A stretch of 8,532 nucleotides of DNA from FLUQ01 sp031551515 (GTDB taxonomy: Bacteria > Desulfobacterota > Desulfovibrionia > Desulfovibrionales > Desulfovibrionaceae). Numbering within the stretch: position 1 is the first letter of the stretch; each line of letters begins with the position of its first letter. Location of the stretch: the NCBI GenBank assembly GCA_031551515.1, contig JAVBNL010000084.1, forward strand, positions 1-8,532, in the 5' to 3' direction. Shown piece by piece: positions 1 to 6,435 of the stretch. A program made the translations under genes and the position numbers. The notes under the pieces are model-generated. The model did not search any database and was not told the origin of the DNA. It was given only the letters and a program-made list of their open reading frames with translations.

Positions 1-1
1 A

Positions 2-52
2 TTGGCCAAAAAACGGCTGCAGACCAAGTACGACAAGCGCCCCAAAAGGTAG
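2..52 (+). CDS. C-terminal fragment of an unidentified gene
   Basis: An open frame enters from the left edge and reads LAKKRLQTKYDKRPKR before a TAG stop at 50-52. The tail is strongly basic (eight Lys/Arg in 16 residues), which suggests contact with nucleic acid or simply a charged C-terminus, but it is too short to assign. It does not look like the usual C-terminus of HydG, which tends to end in an aromatic-rich GERDLYF-type motif. In some Desulfovibrio genomes aspA or hydG lies next to hydE, so one of those is possible by context only. That the frame is coding is inferred from its compatible codon usage and from the hairpin placed about 35 bases after the stop. Confidence 0.4.
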   Translation: MAKKRLQTKYDKRPKR

Positions 53-86
53 GGGTAAGGGCACATTTTGGCTTGATACTTCGTCG

Positions 87-120
87 GGCGCCCATGCCGC
101 TTTCCTGCGGCATGGGCGCC
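87..120. repeat. Perfect 14-bp GC-rich hairpin after the upstream gene
   Basis: Bases 87-100 and 107-120 are exact reverse complements (14 bp) around the 6-nt loop TTTCCT. The stem lies 34 bases after the stop of the upstream fragment, where a transcription terminator or mRNA 3'-end stabiliser would be expected. No T-tract follows on either strand, so it is not a textbook intrinsic terminator. The right arm ends in GCC and runs directly into the tail motif at 121-136. The same architecture appears after typA. Confidence 0.75.
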
Positions 121-136
121 TCAGACCTCTGACAAA
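121..136 (+). repeat. Conserved tail motif TCAGACNNCTGACAAA, copy 1
   Basis: The 16-mer TCAGACCTCTGACAAA directly follows a GC-rich hairpin whose 3' arm ends in GCC. It matches 14 of 16 bases of the sequence at 8394-8409, which also directly follows a GC-rich hairpin ending in GCC. Its first 12 bases contain a short palindrome (TCAGA-CC-TCTGA). The function is unknown. It may be the constant part of a dispersed intergenic repeat. Confidence 0.6.
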
Positions 137-158
137 CCCGACAAGAATGGAAAGACAT

Positions 159-186
159 CTGGATTCCCGCCTGCGCGGGAATGACG
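159..186 (+). repeat. dRS3-like repeat arm, left copy
   Basis: The arm contains ATTCCC, 8 nt, GGGAAT (163-182), which matches the 20-bp dRS3 consensus first described in Neisseria and found as a widespread repeat in proteobacteria. It is itself a 7-bp inverted repeat. Bases 230-257 carry its inverted partner. Confidence 0.8.
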
Positions 187-229
187 GATGCTTATCTGAA
201 GCCTGCGGCACAAGACCTTTCGTCCCGGA

Positions 230-257
230 CGTCATTCCCGCGCAGGCGAGAATCCAG
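230..257 (-). repeat. dRS3-like repeat arm, right inverted copy
   Basis: On the minus strand this matches the left arm (159-186) at 27 of 28 positions. The single change breaks the inner palindrome, giving ATTCCC, 8 nt, GAGAAT on the plus strand. The two arms point toward each other with a 43-nt spacer. Confidence 0.8.
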
Positions 258-306
258 TGCCTTCAGGCTTTGTCAGCTTCGCCTTCTTCGCCACCGGAAA
301 CGGGCC

Positions 307-332
307 TTGCCAAAGCCGCATTTATTCATAAT
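307..332 (+). promoter_or_regulatory. Possible promoter for hydE-hydF
   Basis: CATAAT at 327-332 matches 5 of 6 bases of a sigma-70 -10 box and lies 23 nt before the hydE ATG in a locally AT-rich stretch. TTGCCA at 307-312 is the best nearby -35, but the 14-nt spacer is short. The -35 is therefore uncertain and the call is tentative. No operator-like palindrome is apparent between this site and the gene. Confidence 0.3.
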
Positions 333-355
333 GATTGCTAATTAGATAGACACGC

Positions 356-1333
356 ATGGATACGGTGATCGTTATGGAAAACCCCTCCCGCTGGGAAGAA
401 GCCTCCGCGTTGCGGCGGCAATACTGGGGCCGTCAGGTCTTTTTGCGCGGCATTGTGGAATTTTCAAGCCACTGCCGCCAAAACTGCCTGTACTGCGGCC
501 TGCGGCGGGATAATACCGCCTTGAGCCGCTATCGCCTCAGCCCTGATGCTATTTACGAACGGGCCGGGGCGGTGGCTGCACTGGGCCTGGGAACGCTTGT
601 ACTGCAATCGGGCGAAGACCCGTTCTATTCCGGTCGGGATGTGGCGGACCTGATCCGGCGGATCAAAGGCGATTTCGGCCTTGCCGTGACGCTCTCGCTG
701 GGAGAGCGGCCCGTCGCTGATTACGCCGCCTGGCGCGCCGCCGGCGCGGATCGCTATTTACTGAAGCTTGAAACGCTGGACGAAACCGCCTACGCCGCGT
801 TGCGGCCGGGCAAAACCCTTGCCGGGCGGCTGGCTTCGCTGCAAGCCCTGGCGGATCTGGGCTATGAAACCGGCTCCGGCATCATTGCGGGCCTGCCAGG
901 CGAAACGCCGGAAAGTTTGGCCGCGCATCTTGCCTTTCTTGCGGGCCTGAACCTGGATATGGTCTCCATCAGCCCCTTTGTGCCTCACCCGGATACGCCG
1001 CTCAAAGACTACCCGGCCCTTGGGGTACCTGAAATTTTGGCCGTCATGGCTGAAACGCGCATCTTGATGCCCACGGCGCATATCCCCGTGACCAGCGCCC
1101 TGGGCCTGGCCGGGGATGCCGTGCGCGTAAAAGCGCTGGAGGTAGGCGACGTGCTGATGCCCTCGCTGACCCCGGAAGACGTGCGCGAGGCCTATGCCAT
1201 CTATCCCGGCAAAAACCGGCAAAGCATCAGCCCCGAGGAACGGGCGGCCGCCATGCGGGCCATGCTGCTGCGGGCGGGGTTCGACATTCCTTCCGGCCCC
1301 GGCAGCGCCTGGCGAATTATACAGGAGAAGTGA
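356..1333 (+). CDS. hydE: [FeFe]-hydrogenase maturation radical SAM protein HydE
   Basis: HydE is a cytoplasmic radical SAM enzyme that acts in assembling the 2Fe subcluster (H-cluster) of [FeFe]-hydrogenase, together with HydG and HydF. The 325-aa protein shows the radical SAM cysteines C40-x3-C44-x2-C47 followed by GLRRDN. It also has the HydE-type SAM-site motif QSGED at residues 84-88, then VTLSLGE, ADRYLL, PFVPHPDTP and YPGK, all in family order. An in-frame TAG at 347-349 means translation cannot start before ATG 356. A second ATG at 374 is possible, and neither has a strong ribosome binding site. The N-terminus is roughly 25-30 residues shorter than Thermotoga maritima HydE as I recall it. 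C40, C44 and C47 are the only cysteines, so the auxiliary C-terminal FeS site of T. maritima is absent. The related enzyme PylB is an alternative, but the adjoining hydF argues for HydE. Confidence 0.92.
   Translation: MDTVIVMENPSRWEEASALRRQYWGRQVFLRGIVEFSSHCRQNCLYCGLRRDNTALSRYRLSPDAIYERAGAVAALGLGTLVLQSGEDPFYSGRDVADLIRRIKGDFGLAVTLSLGERPVADYAAWRAAGADRYLLKLETLDETAYAALRPGKTLAGRLASLQALADLGYETGSGIIAGLPGETPESLAAHLAFLAGLNLDMVSISPFVPHPDTPLKDYPALGVPEILAVMAETRILMPTAHIPVTSALGLAGDAVRVKALEVGDVLMPSLTPEDVREAYAIYPGKNRQSISPEERAAAMRAMLLRAGFDIPSGPGSAWRIIQEK
1323..1327 (+). promoter_or_regulatory. Ribosome binding site deciding the hydF start
   Basis: AGGAG inside the last codons of hydE lies 8 nt before ATG 1336 but only 2 nt before the in-frame GTG at 1330. 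The spacing favours ATG 1336 as the true start of hydF and implies translational coupling with hydE. Confidence 0.75.
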
Positions 1334-1335
1334 GT

Positions 1336-2643
1336 ATGAGCGCGACACATCGCGGCGCGCGGCTGCATATAGCCGTGCTAGGCCGCTGCAATACGGGTAA
1401 ATCGACGGTTCTGAACCTGATCGCGGGACAAAAGGCGGCCATAGTCTCGCCGGAAGCAGGCACCACCGGGGACCCCGTGCCGCTCAGTTTCGAGCTTCTG
1501 CCGCTCGGGCCGGTGACCTTGTACGATACCGCCGGGCTGGATGAGCTTTCCGAACTGGGGGCGCTGCGGCGCGAGGCGGGGCGCAAGATTCTGGCCCGCG
1601 CGGATATGGCGGTGGTCGTTACCGACGAAGCGGGCCTGGGCGAGTGGGAAGACGAACTGATCGCCGCCCTGCGGGAACTGGATACGCCCTGTATCGTGCT
1701 GTTCAACAAAGCGGACCGCGGCGCCCCCCCGGCCAAAGACATAGCCCGCTGCTGTGAGCAGGGCATACCCTATATGACCCTTTCGGCGGATAGGGAATCC
1801 GACCCCGCCCCTCTGCGCGAAGCGTTGGTCAAACTGGCCCCGGCGGAAGACCCGAACCCCGTTCTGGTGACGGACCTGGTTCCCCCCGGCGGCACGGTTG
1901 TCTGCGTGACGCCCATTGATTCTTCCGCGCCCAAGGGGCGGCTCATCGTGCCCCAGGTGCAGACCCTGCGCGAACTGGTGGAAGCGGACAACCCCGCCCT
2001 GGTGGTGCAACATACGGCGCTGGAAAAAGCGCTGGATCTGCTGCGTGAGCCGCCCGCCCTGGTAGTTACCGATTCGCAGGTGGTGCATATCGTCAACAAA
2101 ATCCTGCCGCCTTCCGTGCCGTTGACCACCTTTTCTCTGCTCTTCGCCCGGGCCAAAGGCGATTTCGCCATGCTGGTTGAAGGAACGCGGCACATCGCGA
2201 AACTGCGGCCCGGCTCTTCCGTCTTGATCGCCGAAGCCTGTTCGCACCACCCCCAGTGCGACGATATCGGCCGGGTGAAGCTGCCCCGCTGGCTGCGCGA
2301 ATACACGAAGTTTGATCTGCAATTCACCGTTCGTTCCGGTGTGGATTTTCCCGATGACCTCTCTCGTTTCGACCTGGTGCTGCATTGCGGCGGTTGTATG
2401 CTGAACGGCCGCGAAATGCGCCGCCGCCTCCGCCTGTGCGCGGCCGCCAAGGTGCCGGTGACCAATTACGGCATGGCCATATCCGAAACCCAGGGCATCT
2501 TCGAACGGGTCGTCGCGCCGTTTGCCGGGCATAAAGCGAAAGTATTACAAGGCGCGCTTATGGCCGGAGAAGAATCGGGCGTACCTGTTTCGTTCGACAG
2601 CGAAGCCTTCCTGGAGCGGATGCGGTCCAAGCATGGGCGATAA
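1336..2643 (+). CDS. hydF: [FeFe]-hydrogenase maturation GTPase HydF
   Basis: HydF is the GTPase and FeS scaffold that carries the 2Fe precursor and delivers it to apo-hydrogenase in the cytoplasm. The protein is 435 aa from ATG 1336. The N-terminal GTPase domain has a P-loop GRCNTGKS (16-23), a switch region GTTGDPV, G3 motif DTAG and G4 motif NKAD. A middle dimerisation-type region leads to the C-terminal FeS domain. That domain has ACSHH (C302, H304), CDDIGRVKLPRWL and HCGGC (H350, C351, C354), the CxH...HCxxC ligand set typical of HydF, and then VTNYG. It begins 2 nt after the hydE stop, so the two genes form an operon. The switch loop reads GTTGDPV where I recall GTTTDPV as the more usual form. 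The next gene is convergent, so the operon ends here. Confidence 0.95.
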   Translation: MSATHRGARLHIAVLGRCNTGKSTVLNLIAGQKAAIVSPEAGTTGDPVPLSFELLPLGPVTLYDTAGLDELSELGALRREAGRKILARADMAVVVTDEAGLGEWEDELIAALRELDTPCIVLFNKADRGAPPAKDIARCCEQGIPYMTLSADRESDPAPLREALVKLAPAEDPNPVLVTDLVPPGGTVVCVTPIDSSAPKGRLIVPQVQTLRELVEADNPALVVQHTALEKALDLLREPPALVVTDSQVVHIVNKILPPSVPLTTFSLLFARAKGDFAMLVEGTRHIAKLRPGSSVLIAEACSHHPQCDDIGRVKLPRWLREYTKFDLQFTVRSGVDFPDDLSRFDLVLHCGGCMLNGREMRRRLRLCAAAKVPVTNYGMAISETQGIFERVVAPFAGHKAKVLQGALMAGEESGVPVSFDSEAFLERMRSKHGR

Positions 2644-2664
2644 AAGTCACGAGAATTCGTAGAA

Positions 2665-2684
2665 AAAGCGGCATGAGCCGCTTT
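2665..2684 (-). terminator. Hairpin between convergent hydF and MATE gene
   Basis: AAAGCGGC (2665-2672) and GCCGCTTT (2677-2684) form an 8-bp stem with a 4-nt loop. On the minus strand the stem runs into a five-T tract, giving a good intrinsic terminator for the MATE gene, whose stop codon overlaps the stem edge. On the plus strand only TTT follows, so termination of hydF there would be weaker, though the hairpin may serve both genes. Confidence 0.75.
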
Positions 2685-4023
2685 ACATCTTCTTCAAATA
2701 AAACGCCGAGAACGCGGCGGTGGTGAGAAAGGCCAGGCAATCCGCTATGGGTATGCTGGTCCACACGCCGTTCACGCCGAAAAAGCGGGGCAGCAGAATC
2801 AGGCCGGGGATCAGAAAAAGCATTTGGCGGCACAAAGAGAGAAAGATGGAAAGCCGCGCCTTGCCCAGCGATTGAAAGAAGCTGGTCAGCACGATCTGCG
2901 CGCCGACCAGAGGCATGGCCGCCGCCACGATACGCAGCCCGTCGACGGCGAAGGCTGTCAGCGTGCCGTCTTTGGTAAACATGGCCGCAAGAGAGGCGGG
3001 AAAAAGCTGTGCCGCCAAAAAGCCGAACGTGGTGATCAGCGTGCCGGCCATGAGGCCGTAACGCAGGGTCGTGCGCACCCTGTCCATGCGTTTCGCGCCG
3101 AAGTTGTAGCCGAGAATGGGCTGCATGCCCTGGGTCAACCCGACCACGATCATGGCCAGAAAAATGAGCGTGCGGTTGATGATGCCGTAAGCGCCCACGG
3201 CCAGATCGCCGCCGTGTTCCCGCAGGCCGGTGTTGATGAACATGATGACCAGGCAGGCGCAGGCGTTCAGCAGAAAAGGGGCCATACCTATGGAAACGAT
3301 GCTTTGCACCACGGACATTTTGACGCGGTATATGCCGCGCTGAAAATGCAGCAGGCTGTCTTTGCTGCAAAAGTGGTGCAGCACCCAGACCAAGGCCACG
3401 AGTTGTGAAAGCACCGTGGCAAAAGCCGCGCCCCTGATGCCCCACTGAAATTTGAAGATAAAGAGCGGCGCCAGAATGATGTTGACGCCCACCGAGGCCA
3501 GCAGAGAGATCATGGCTTTTTGCGGATAGCCTTGCGAGCGCATCTGCTGGTTGAGGTTGGACATGACGTAGGTTGCGGGGAGCGAAGCCAGAATGATCTG
3601 CATGAAATCCCTGGCATAGGGCAATGTCTCGGGGCTTGCGCCGAACGCGGTCAGCACGGGGTCGAGAAAGAACAGCATGACCAGGCACAGCGCCAGGCCG
3701 ACGCCGACGCTCAGCACCAGCACGTTGCCCAGAACCTGGGCCGCGCTCTCCATGTTCTTTTGCCCCATGCGGATGGAACAGATAGACGCCCCGCCGACGC
3801 CGATCAGCAAGCCAAAGGCGAAAATCAGGTTCATCAGCGGAAAGGTCACGGCCAGGCCCGAAATGGCCAAAGCCCCGACCCCATGGCCGATAAAAATGCT
3901 GTCTACGATATTATATAACGAATAAACCACCATGCCGGTGATGGAAGGCAGCGAATACCGCAGCAATAACGCCCCCACGGGGGCGTTTTCCAGCTCAAAC
4001 GGGTCTTTCACGGGTCTTGCCAT
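2683..4023 (-). CDS. MATE family efflux transporter, MepA-like
   Basis: This 446-aa inner-membrane protein has about 12 hydrophobic segments and belongs to the multidrug and toxic-compound extrusion family. These are Na+- or H+-driven exporters of organic cations, drugs or metabolites. The N-terminal run PSITGMVVYSLYNIVDSIFIG, followed by GALAISGLAVTFPLMNLIFAFGLLIGVGGASICSIRMGQ, is typical of the MepA/DinF-type branch. P26 and D41 fall where first-helix residues are functionally important in characterised MATE proteins. The second half repeats the fold, with GLTQGMQPILGYNFGAKR. The length is normal. An in-frame TGA (the murJ stop) lies six codons upstream of ATG 4023, so the start cannot be far upstream. 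The site before it is a weak ribosome binding site, which suggests co-translation with murJ. The substrate cannot be predicted. Confidence 0.9.
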   Translation of the reverse strand: MARPVKDPFELENAPVGALLLRYSLPSITGMVVYSLYNIVDSIFIGHGVGALAISGLAVTFPLMNLIFAFGLLIGVGGASICSIRMGQKNMESAAQVLGNVLVLSVGVGLALCLVMLFFLDPVLTAFGASPETLPYARDFMQIILASLPATYVMSNLNQQMRSQGYPQKAMISLLASVGVNIILAPLFIFKFQWGIRGAAFATVLSQLVALVWVLHHFCSKDSLLHFQRGIYRVKMSVVQSIVSIGMAPFLLNACACLVIMFINTGLREHGGDLAVGAYGIINRTLIFLAMIVVGLTQGMQPILGYNFGAKRMDRVRTTLRYGLMAGTLITTFGFLAAQLFPASLAAMFTKDGTLTAFAVDGLRIVAAAMPLVGAQIVLTSFFQSLGKARLSIFLSLCRQMLFLIPGLILLPRFFGVNGVWTSIPIADCLAFLTTAAFSAFYLKKM

Positions 4024-4041
4024 AGACCCGGTACATACGCT

Positions 4042-5625
4042 TCAACGCCGCAGGCGGGAAGCGATCTTTTGCAGAATGGGGCGCAAGGGGTCCAGCAAAG
4101 CCGGGTAGAACAGCCGGGCCGCGGGCAGGTAGAGCGCGGCGAAAATGAGCCCGCTGCCCGCAAGGGCCAATGCAGCGCCGGCCAGAGGATGGCCGGGCGT
4201 GTACGAAGGAATGCCCCGGGCGGCGGCAAAGGCGATAAAGCCGGGCAGGGCGGCCGTAAGCAGGGCTTTACTCAAGTGCAAAGGGGTGCCCGCCAACGCG
4301 TCCGGGCCGCGGCGGCGCACCCAGACCCCGGCCAGGGCCAGGGTATAGGCGATGACGGCCGTGACCCCGGCCAGGGCCACGCCGTATGCGCCCATGGTTT
4401 TGGTCAGCCCCCAGTAGATGGGGAGCGACGCGGCGGTGGTCAACGTGCCCACGACCGCCGGGGTGAGGGTGTCTTCAAAAGCGTAAAAGGCTCGGCCCAC
4501 AAGCTGGTGCACGGTCCAGAAAGCCACCGCCGCCAGCATGACCACCACCAGCACGGCGGATGCTTCCGTTTCCGGAGCGGTGAAGCGGCCTTGCTCAAAA
4601 AGCAGACGCATCAGGGGCAGGCTGGCCGCCGCCATCCAGACGCACAGCGGGGCCACCAGGCTGAGGGCGCTCTTGGCCGCGTTATTCACCGTTGCGGCGA
4701 AACGGTCCATGTCTTTGGCCGCGGCAAGGCTTGCCAAAAAGGGATACGAGGCCACCCCGGCGGCCTGGGCCACGATGCCGACGGGAACCAGCATGATGCG
4801 CCGGGCGTAGGCCAGCAGGCTGACCGAGCCTTCTCCCGCCAGCGATCCGAAAATGCGGATGAACTGTTCGTCAAGAGCCACGATGGATTGCCCCAGCATC
4901 AGCGGCAGGGCCAGCAGGATGAAGCGTTTGAGATAGGGGTCGAGCATGCTCGCAGTGATATGCAGCCCGCCCGCGCGCGCGGTGAAGAGCGGCAAGACGA
5001 ACGCGCCTAAAGCGGCCCCGGCCACGACGCCCCAGCAGAAACCCTCCATGCCTTTTCCCGGGGCAAGATAGCGCATGGCAAGCCCCCCCAGAATAATGCA
5101 GCCGTTGTAAATAAGGGGCATCAGCGCCGGGGCGGTGAATTGCCGCCGCCAGTAAAGCAGGGCGGTTAACGTCGCGCCGGGCAGAAAAAAGATTTGGGCG
5201 GGCAGAATGATGCGCAAAAAGAAGGTCAGGCGCGCGGTCATCTCTGCCGTAAAGCCGGGAGCGGCGATGCGGGCCAGTTCCGGCGCGAAAAACCAGGCCA
5301 GTAGCGTACAGGCGCTTGATGCGATGACTACCCACCAGAACACGGCGGAAAAGAAGTTCCAGCCCGAATCTTCGCTTTCGCCGAAACGGCGGGCCAGAAG
5401 CGGGATGAGCGTGATGGAAAAATAGCCGCCCGCCAAAAGGTAGTTGATGAAATCGGGCACCACGAACGAGACGAAATAAATATCCGCCTCGGGCCCCGCG
5501 CCGAAATAATAGGAAATGACCTTGTCGCGGATCAAACCCATGAAGCGCGACAAAAAGACGCTGACCCCGATCAGAAGGGCGGCTGCGCCCATGTGCTGGG
5601 TGCGGGTGAGAAAGGTCATGCGCAT
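4042..5625 (-). CDS. murJ: MurJ/MviN-type lipid II flippase
   Basis: This is a polytopic inner-membrane protein of the MVF branch of the MOP superfamily. MurJ moves lipid II across the membrane for peptidoglycan synthesis. Starting at ATG 5625 the protein is 527 aa and has about 14 hydrophobic segments. The family signature LSRFMGLIRDKVISYYFGAGPEAD is near the N-terminus, including R27, R33 and D48, which align with E. coli R18, R24 and D39. Further on are AYARRIMLVPVGIVAQAAGVASYPFLASLAA and LFEQGRFT. The frame stays open to ATG 5700, but the extra 25 residues (MAGLCHAPTSIARFTAAAW...) do not look like family sequence. ATG 5619 or 5590-5592 are alternative starts, and none has a clear ribosome binding site. 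Several cavity residues differ from E. coli (see findings). The gene probably heads a two-gene unit with the MATE gene. Confidence 0.88.
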   Translation of the reverse strand: MRMTFLTRTQHMGAAALLIGVSVFLSRFMGLIRDKVISYYFGAGPEADIYFVSFVVPDFINYLLAGGYFSITLIPLLARRFGESEDSGWNFFSAVFWWVVIASSACTLLAWFFAPELARIAAPGFTAEMTARLTFFLRIILPAQIFFLPGATLTALLYWRRQFTAPALMPLIYNGCIILGGLAMRYLAPGKGMEGFCWGVVAGAALGAFVLPLFTARAGGLHITASMLDPYLKRFILLALPLMLGQSIVALDEQFIRIFGSLAGEGSVSLLAYARRIMLVPVGIVAQAAGVASYPFLASLAAAKDMDRFAATVNNAAKSALSLVAPLCVWMAAASLPLMRLLFEQGRFTAPETEASAVLVVVMLAAVAFWTVHQLVGRAFYAFEDTLTPAVVGTLTTAASLPIYWGLTKTMGAYGVALAGVTAVIAYTLALAGVWVRRRGPDALAGTPLHLSKALLTAALPGFIAFAAARGIPSYTPGHPLAGAALALAGSGLIFAALYLPAARLFYPALLDPLRPILQKIASRLRR

Positions 5626-5717
5626 GGGCACGCTGTTACAGCACCAGGCCGCCGCTGTAAACCTTGCAATGGAGGTCGGCGCATGGCACAGTCCCGCCAT
5701 ACCGAAACGAGGGGCTT
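5626..5717. promoter_or_regulatory. Divergent intergenic region, murJ and gmhB
   Basis: This short gap separates two divergent genes and so must hold promoters for both, but no convincing -35/-10 pair is visible. On the minus strand TTTACA, 17 nt, TAACAG is a weak candidate placed almost on top of the murJ start. On the plus strand TTGCAA at 5664-5669 lacks a good -10 partner. A strong GGAGGT at 5671-5676 is too far (41 nt) from the gmhB ATG to serve it. Confidence 0.35.
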
Positions 5718-6389
5718 ATGGCGCACATCCGTTCCGTGTTTTTTGACCGCGACGGCACGGTCATCGTTGACAAACACTACCTTTCCGATCCCGCCGGGGT
5801 CGAACTGCTGCCCGGCGCGGCCGAGGGGCTGGGCATGCTGGCCTGGGCCGGAACGCGCCTGTTTCTGGTGACCAACCAGTCGGGCATCGGGCGCGGGTAT
5901 TTCACTGAAAAAGACTATCATGCCTGTGACGCCGCTTTGCGGCGGCAGCTTGCGGAACGGGGCATGTCGTTTGAAGGCTCCGCATTCTGCCCGCATGCGC
6001 CGGAAGAAGACTGCGCCTGCCGCAAACCGGGCCTGGGCATGTGGGAAAAACTGCGCGGCGAGCACGACCTGCGGCCGGAACATTCCGCCATGGTCGGCGA
6101 CAAGGCGGAAGATATCGCTTTCGGCCTGGCGGCGAATTTTGCGGCCACGGTGCTGGTGCTGACCGGCAAGGGCGCGGCCGCGGCCGAAAAAATGGGCCTG
6201 CCGCCGCTGCCGGAAGGGGAAAGCTTTCTGGCGATTGCAGAAAGAAGAGAGGGGCAGCCGCACTGCGTCGTGCGGAACCTGACCGGTGCCGCGCTGTGGC
6301 TTTTGGACCAAACTTCCACAGAACGGGCGCGGGGCGGTGAGCTTCCGGACGGTGGCGCGGCGGCTTTGCTGCGCGATCTGGAAAGCTAG
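5718..6389 (+). CDS. gmhB: D-glycero-D-manno-heptose 1,7-bisphosphate 7-phosphatase (HAD family)
   Basis: GmhB removes the C7 phosphate of heptose bisphosphate in the cytoplasm, a step in making ADP-heptose for the LPS inner core (or GDP-heptose for glycoproteins, depending on the anomer). The 223-aa protein has all HAD motifs: nucleophile D10 and acid D12 in FFDRDGT, motif II VTNQSG (51-56), K103 in CRKP, and GDKAED (127-132). The zinc loop reads CPHAPEEDCAC (C91, H93, C99, C101), which is diagnostic for GmhB among HAD phosphatases. About 50 residues beyond the core form a C-terminal extension (after LTGKG) that I do not recognise. ATG 5718 is chosen because the protein then begins just before the HAD motif and GAGGGG (5709-5714) precedes it. 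A TTG at 5664 would add an unlikely 18 residues. The gene is divergent from murJ. Confidence 0.9.
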   Translation: MAHIRSVFFDRDGTVIVDKHYLSDPAGVELLPGAAEGLGMLAWAGTRLFLVTNQSGIGRGYFTEKDYHACDAALRRQLAERGMSFEGSAFCPHAPEEDCACRKPGLGMWEKLRGEHDLRPEHSAMVGDKAEDIAFGLAANFAATVLVLTGKGAAAAEKMGLPPLPEGESFLAIAERREGQPHCVVRNLTGAALWLLDQTSTERARGGELPDGGAAALLRDLES

Positions 6390-6417
6390 TTGTTTTTTTG
6401 TTGCCACGCCCTATATT
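6390..6417 (+). promoter_or_regulatory. Putative sigma-70 promoter for typA
   Basis: TATATT at 6412-6417 matches 5 of 6 bases of the -10 consensus. TTGTTT at 6390-6395 (3 of 6, with the key TTG) lies 16 nt upstream. This would start transcription near 6424 and give a leader of about 50 nt that contains the hairpin at 6436-6453. The AT-rich stretch stands out from the GC-rich flanks. It is a candidate only. Confidence 0.4.
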
Positions 6418-6435
6418 TCTGATGTACTCACGCCC

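Larger units (their letters stand above)
129..276. repeat. Composite inverted-repeat element, MITE/REP-like, about 148 bp
   Basis: The outer ends are inverted copies: CTGACAAACCC at 129-139 and, read on the minus strand, CTGACAAAGCC at 276-266 (10 of 11 match). Inside lie a nearly perfect 28-bp inverted pair (159-186 and 230-257, 27 of 28 match) and a looser inner pair (about 200-211 and 257-269). The whole stretch could fold into a long cruciform or RNA hairpin. It sits between the upstream gene and hydE and carries no convincing gene. A 64-codon open frame across it (147-341) is an artefact of the repeat. Non-autonomous transposable element or REP-type repeat is the likeliest reading; no target-site duplication was confirmed. 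Confidence 0.65.

Noticed and set aside
159..257. CRISPR array
   Set aside because: There are only two repeat copies and they are inverted relative to each other, with no regular spacers and no cas genes nearby.
147..341. 64-codon plus-strand open frame before hydE
   Set aside because: It is read straight through both dRS3-like arms. The protein (MERHLDSRLRGNDG...VIPAQARIQ) is the familiar mistranslation of this repeat.
1378..2532. 384-codon minus-strand open frame antisense to hydF
   Set aside because: It is a shadow frame in GC-rich coding sequence. The opposite strand carries complete HydF GTPase and FeS motifs.
2558..3688. 376-codon minus-strand open frame overlapping the MATE gene
   Set aside because: It is in another frame of the same strand as the transporter, has a His/Arg-rich composition and no membrane pattern, so it is a shadow.
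4069..5010. 313-codon plus-strand open frame antisense to murJ
   Set aside because: The composition (Gly, Gln, Arg and His-rich, no recognisable domain) is that of an antisense shadow, and the minus-strand frame is a clear MurJ.
5626..5700. 25-codon N-terminal extension of murJ
   Set aside because: The frame is open to ATG 5700, but the added residues are not family-like, lack a ribosome binding site and would consume most of the divergent promoter gap.
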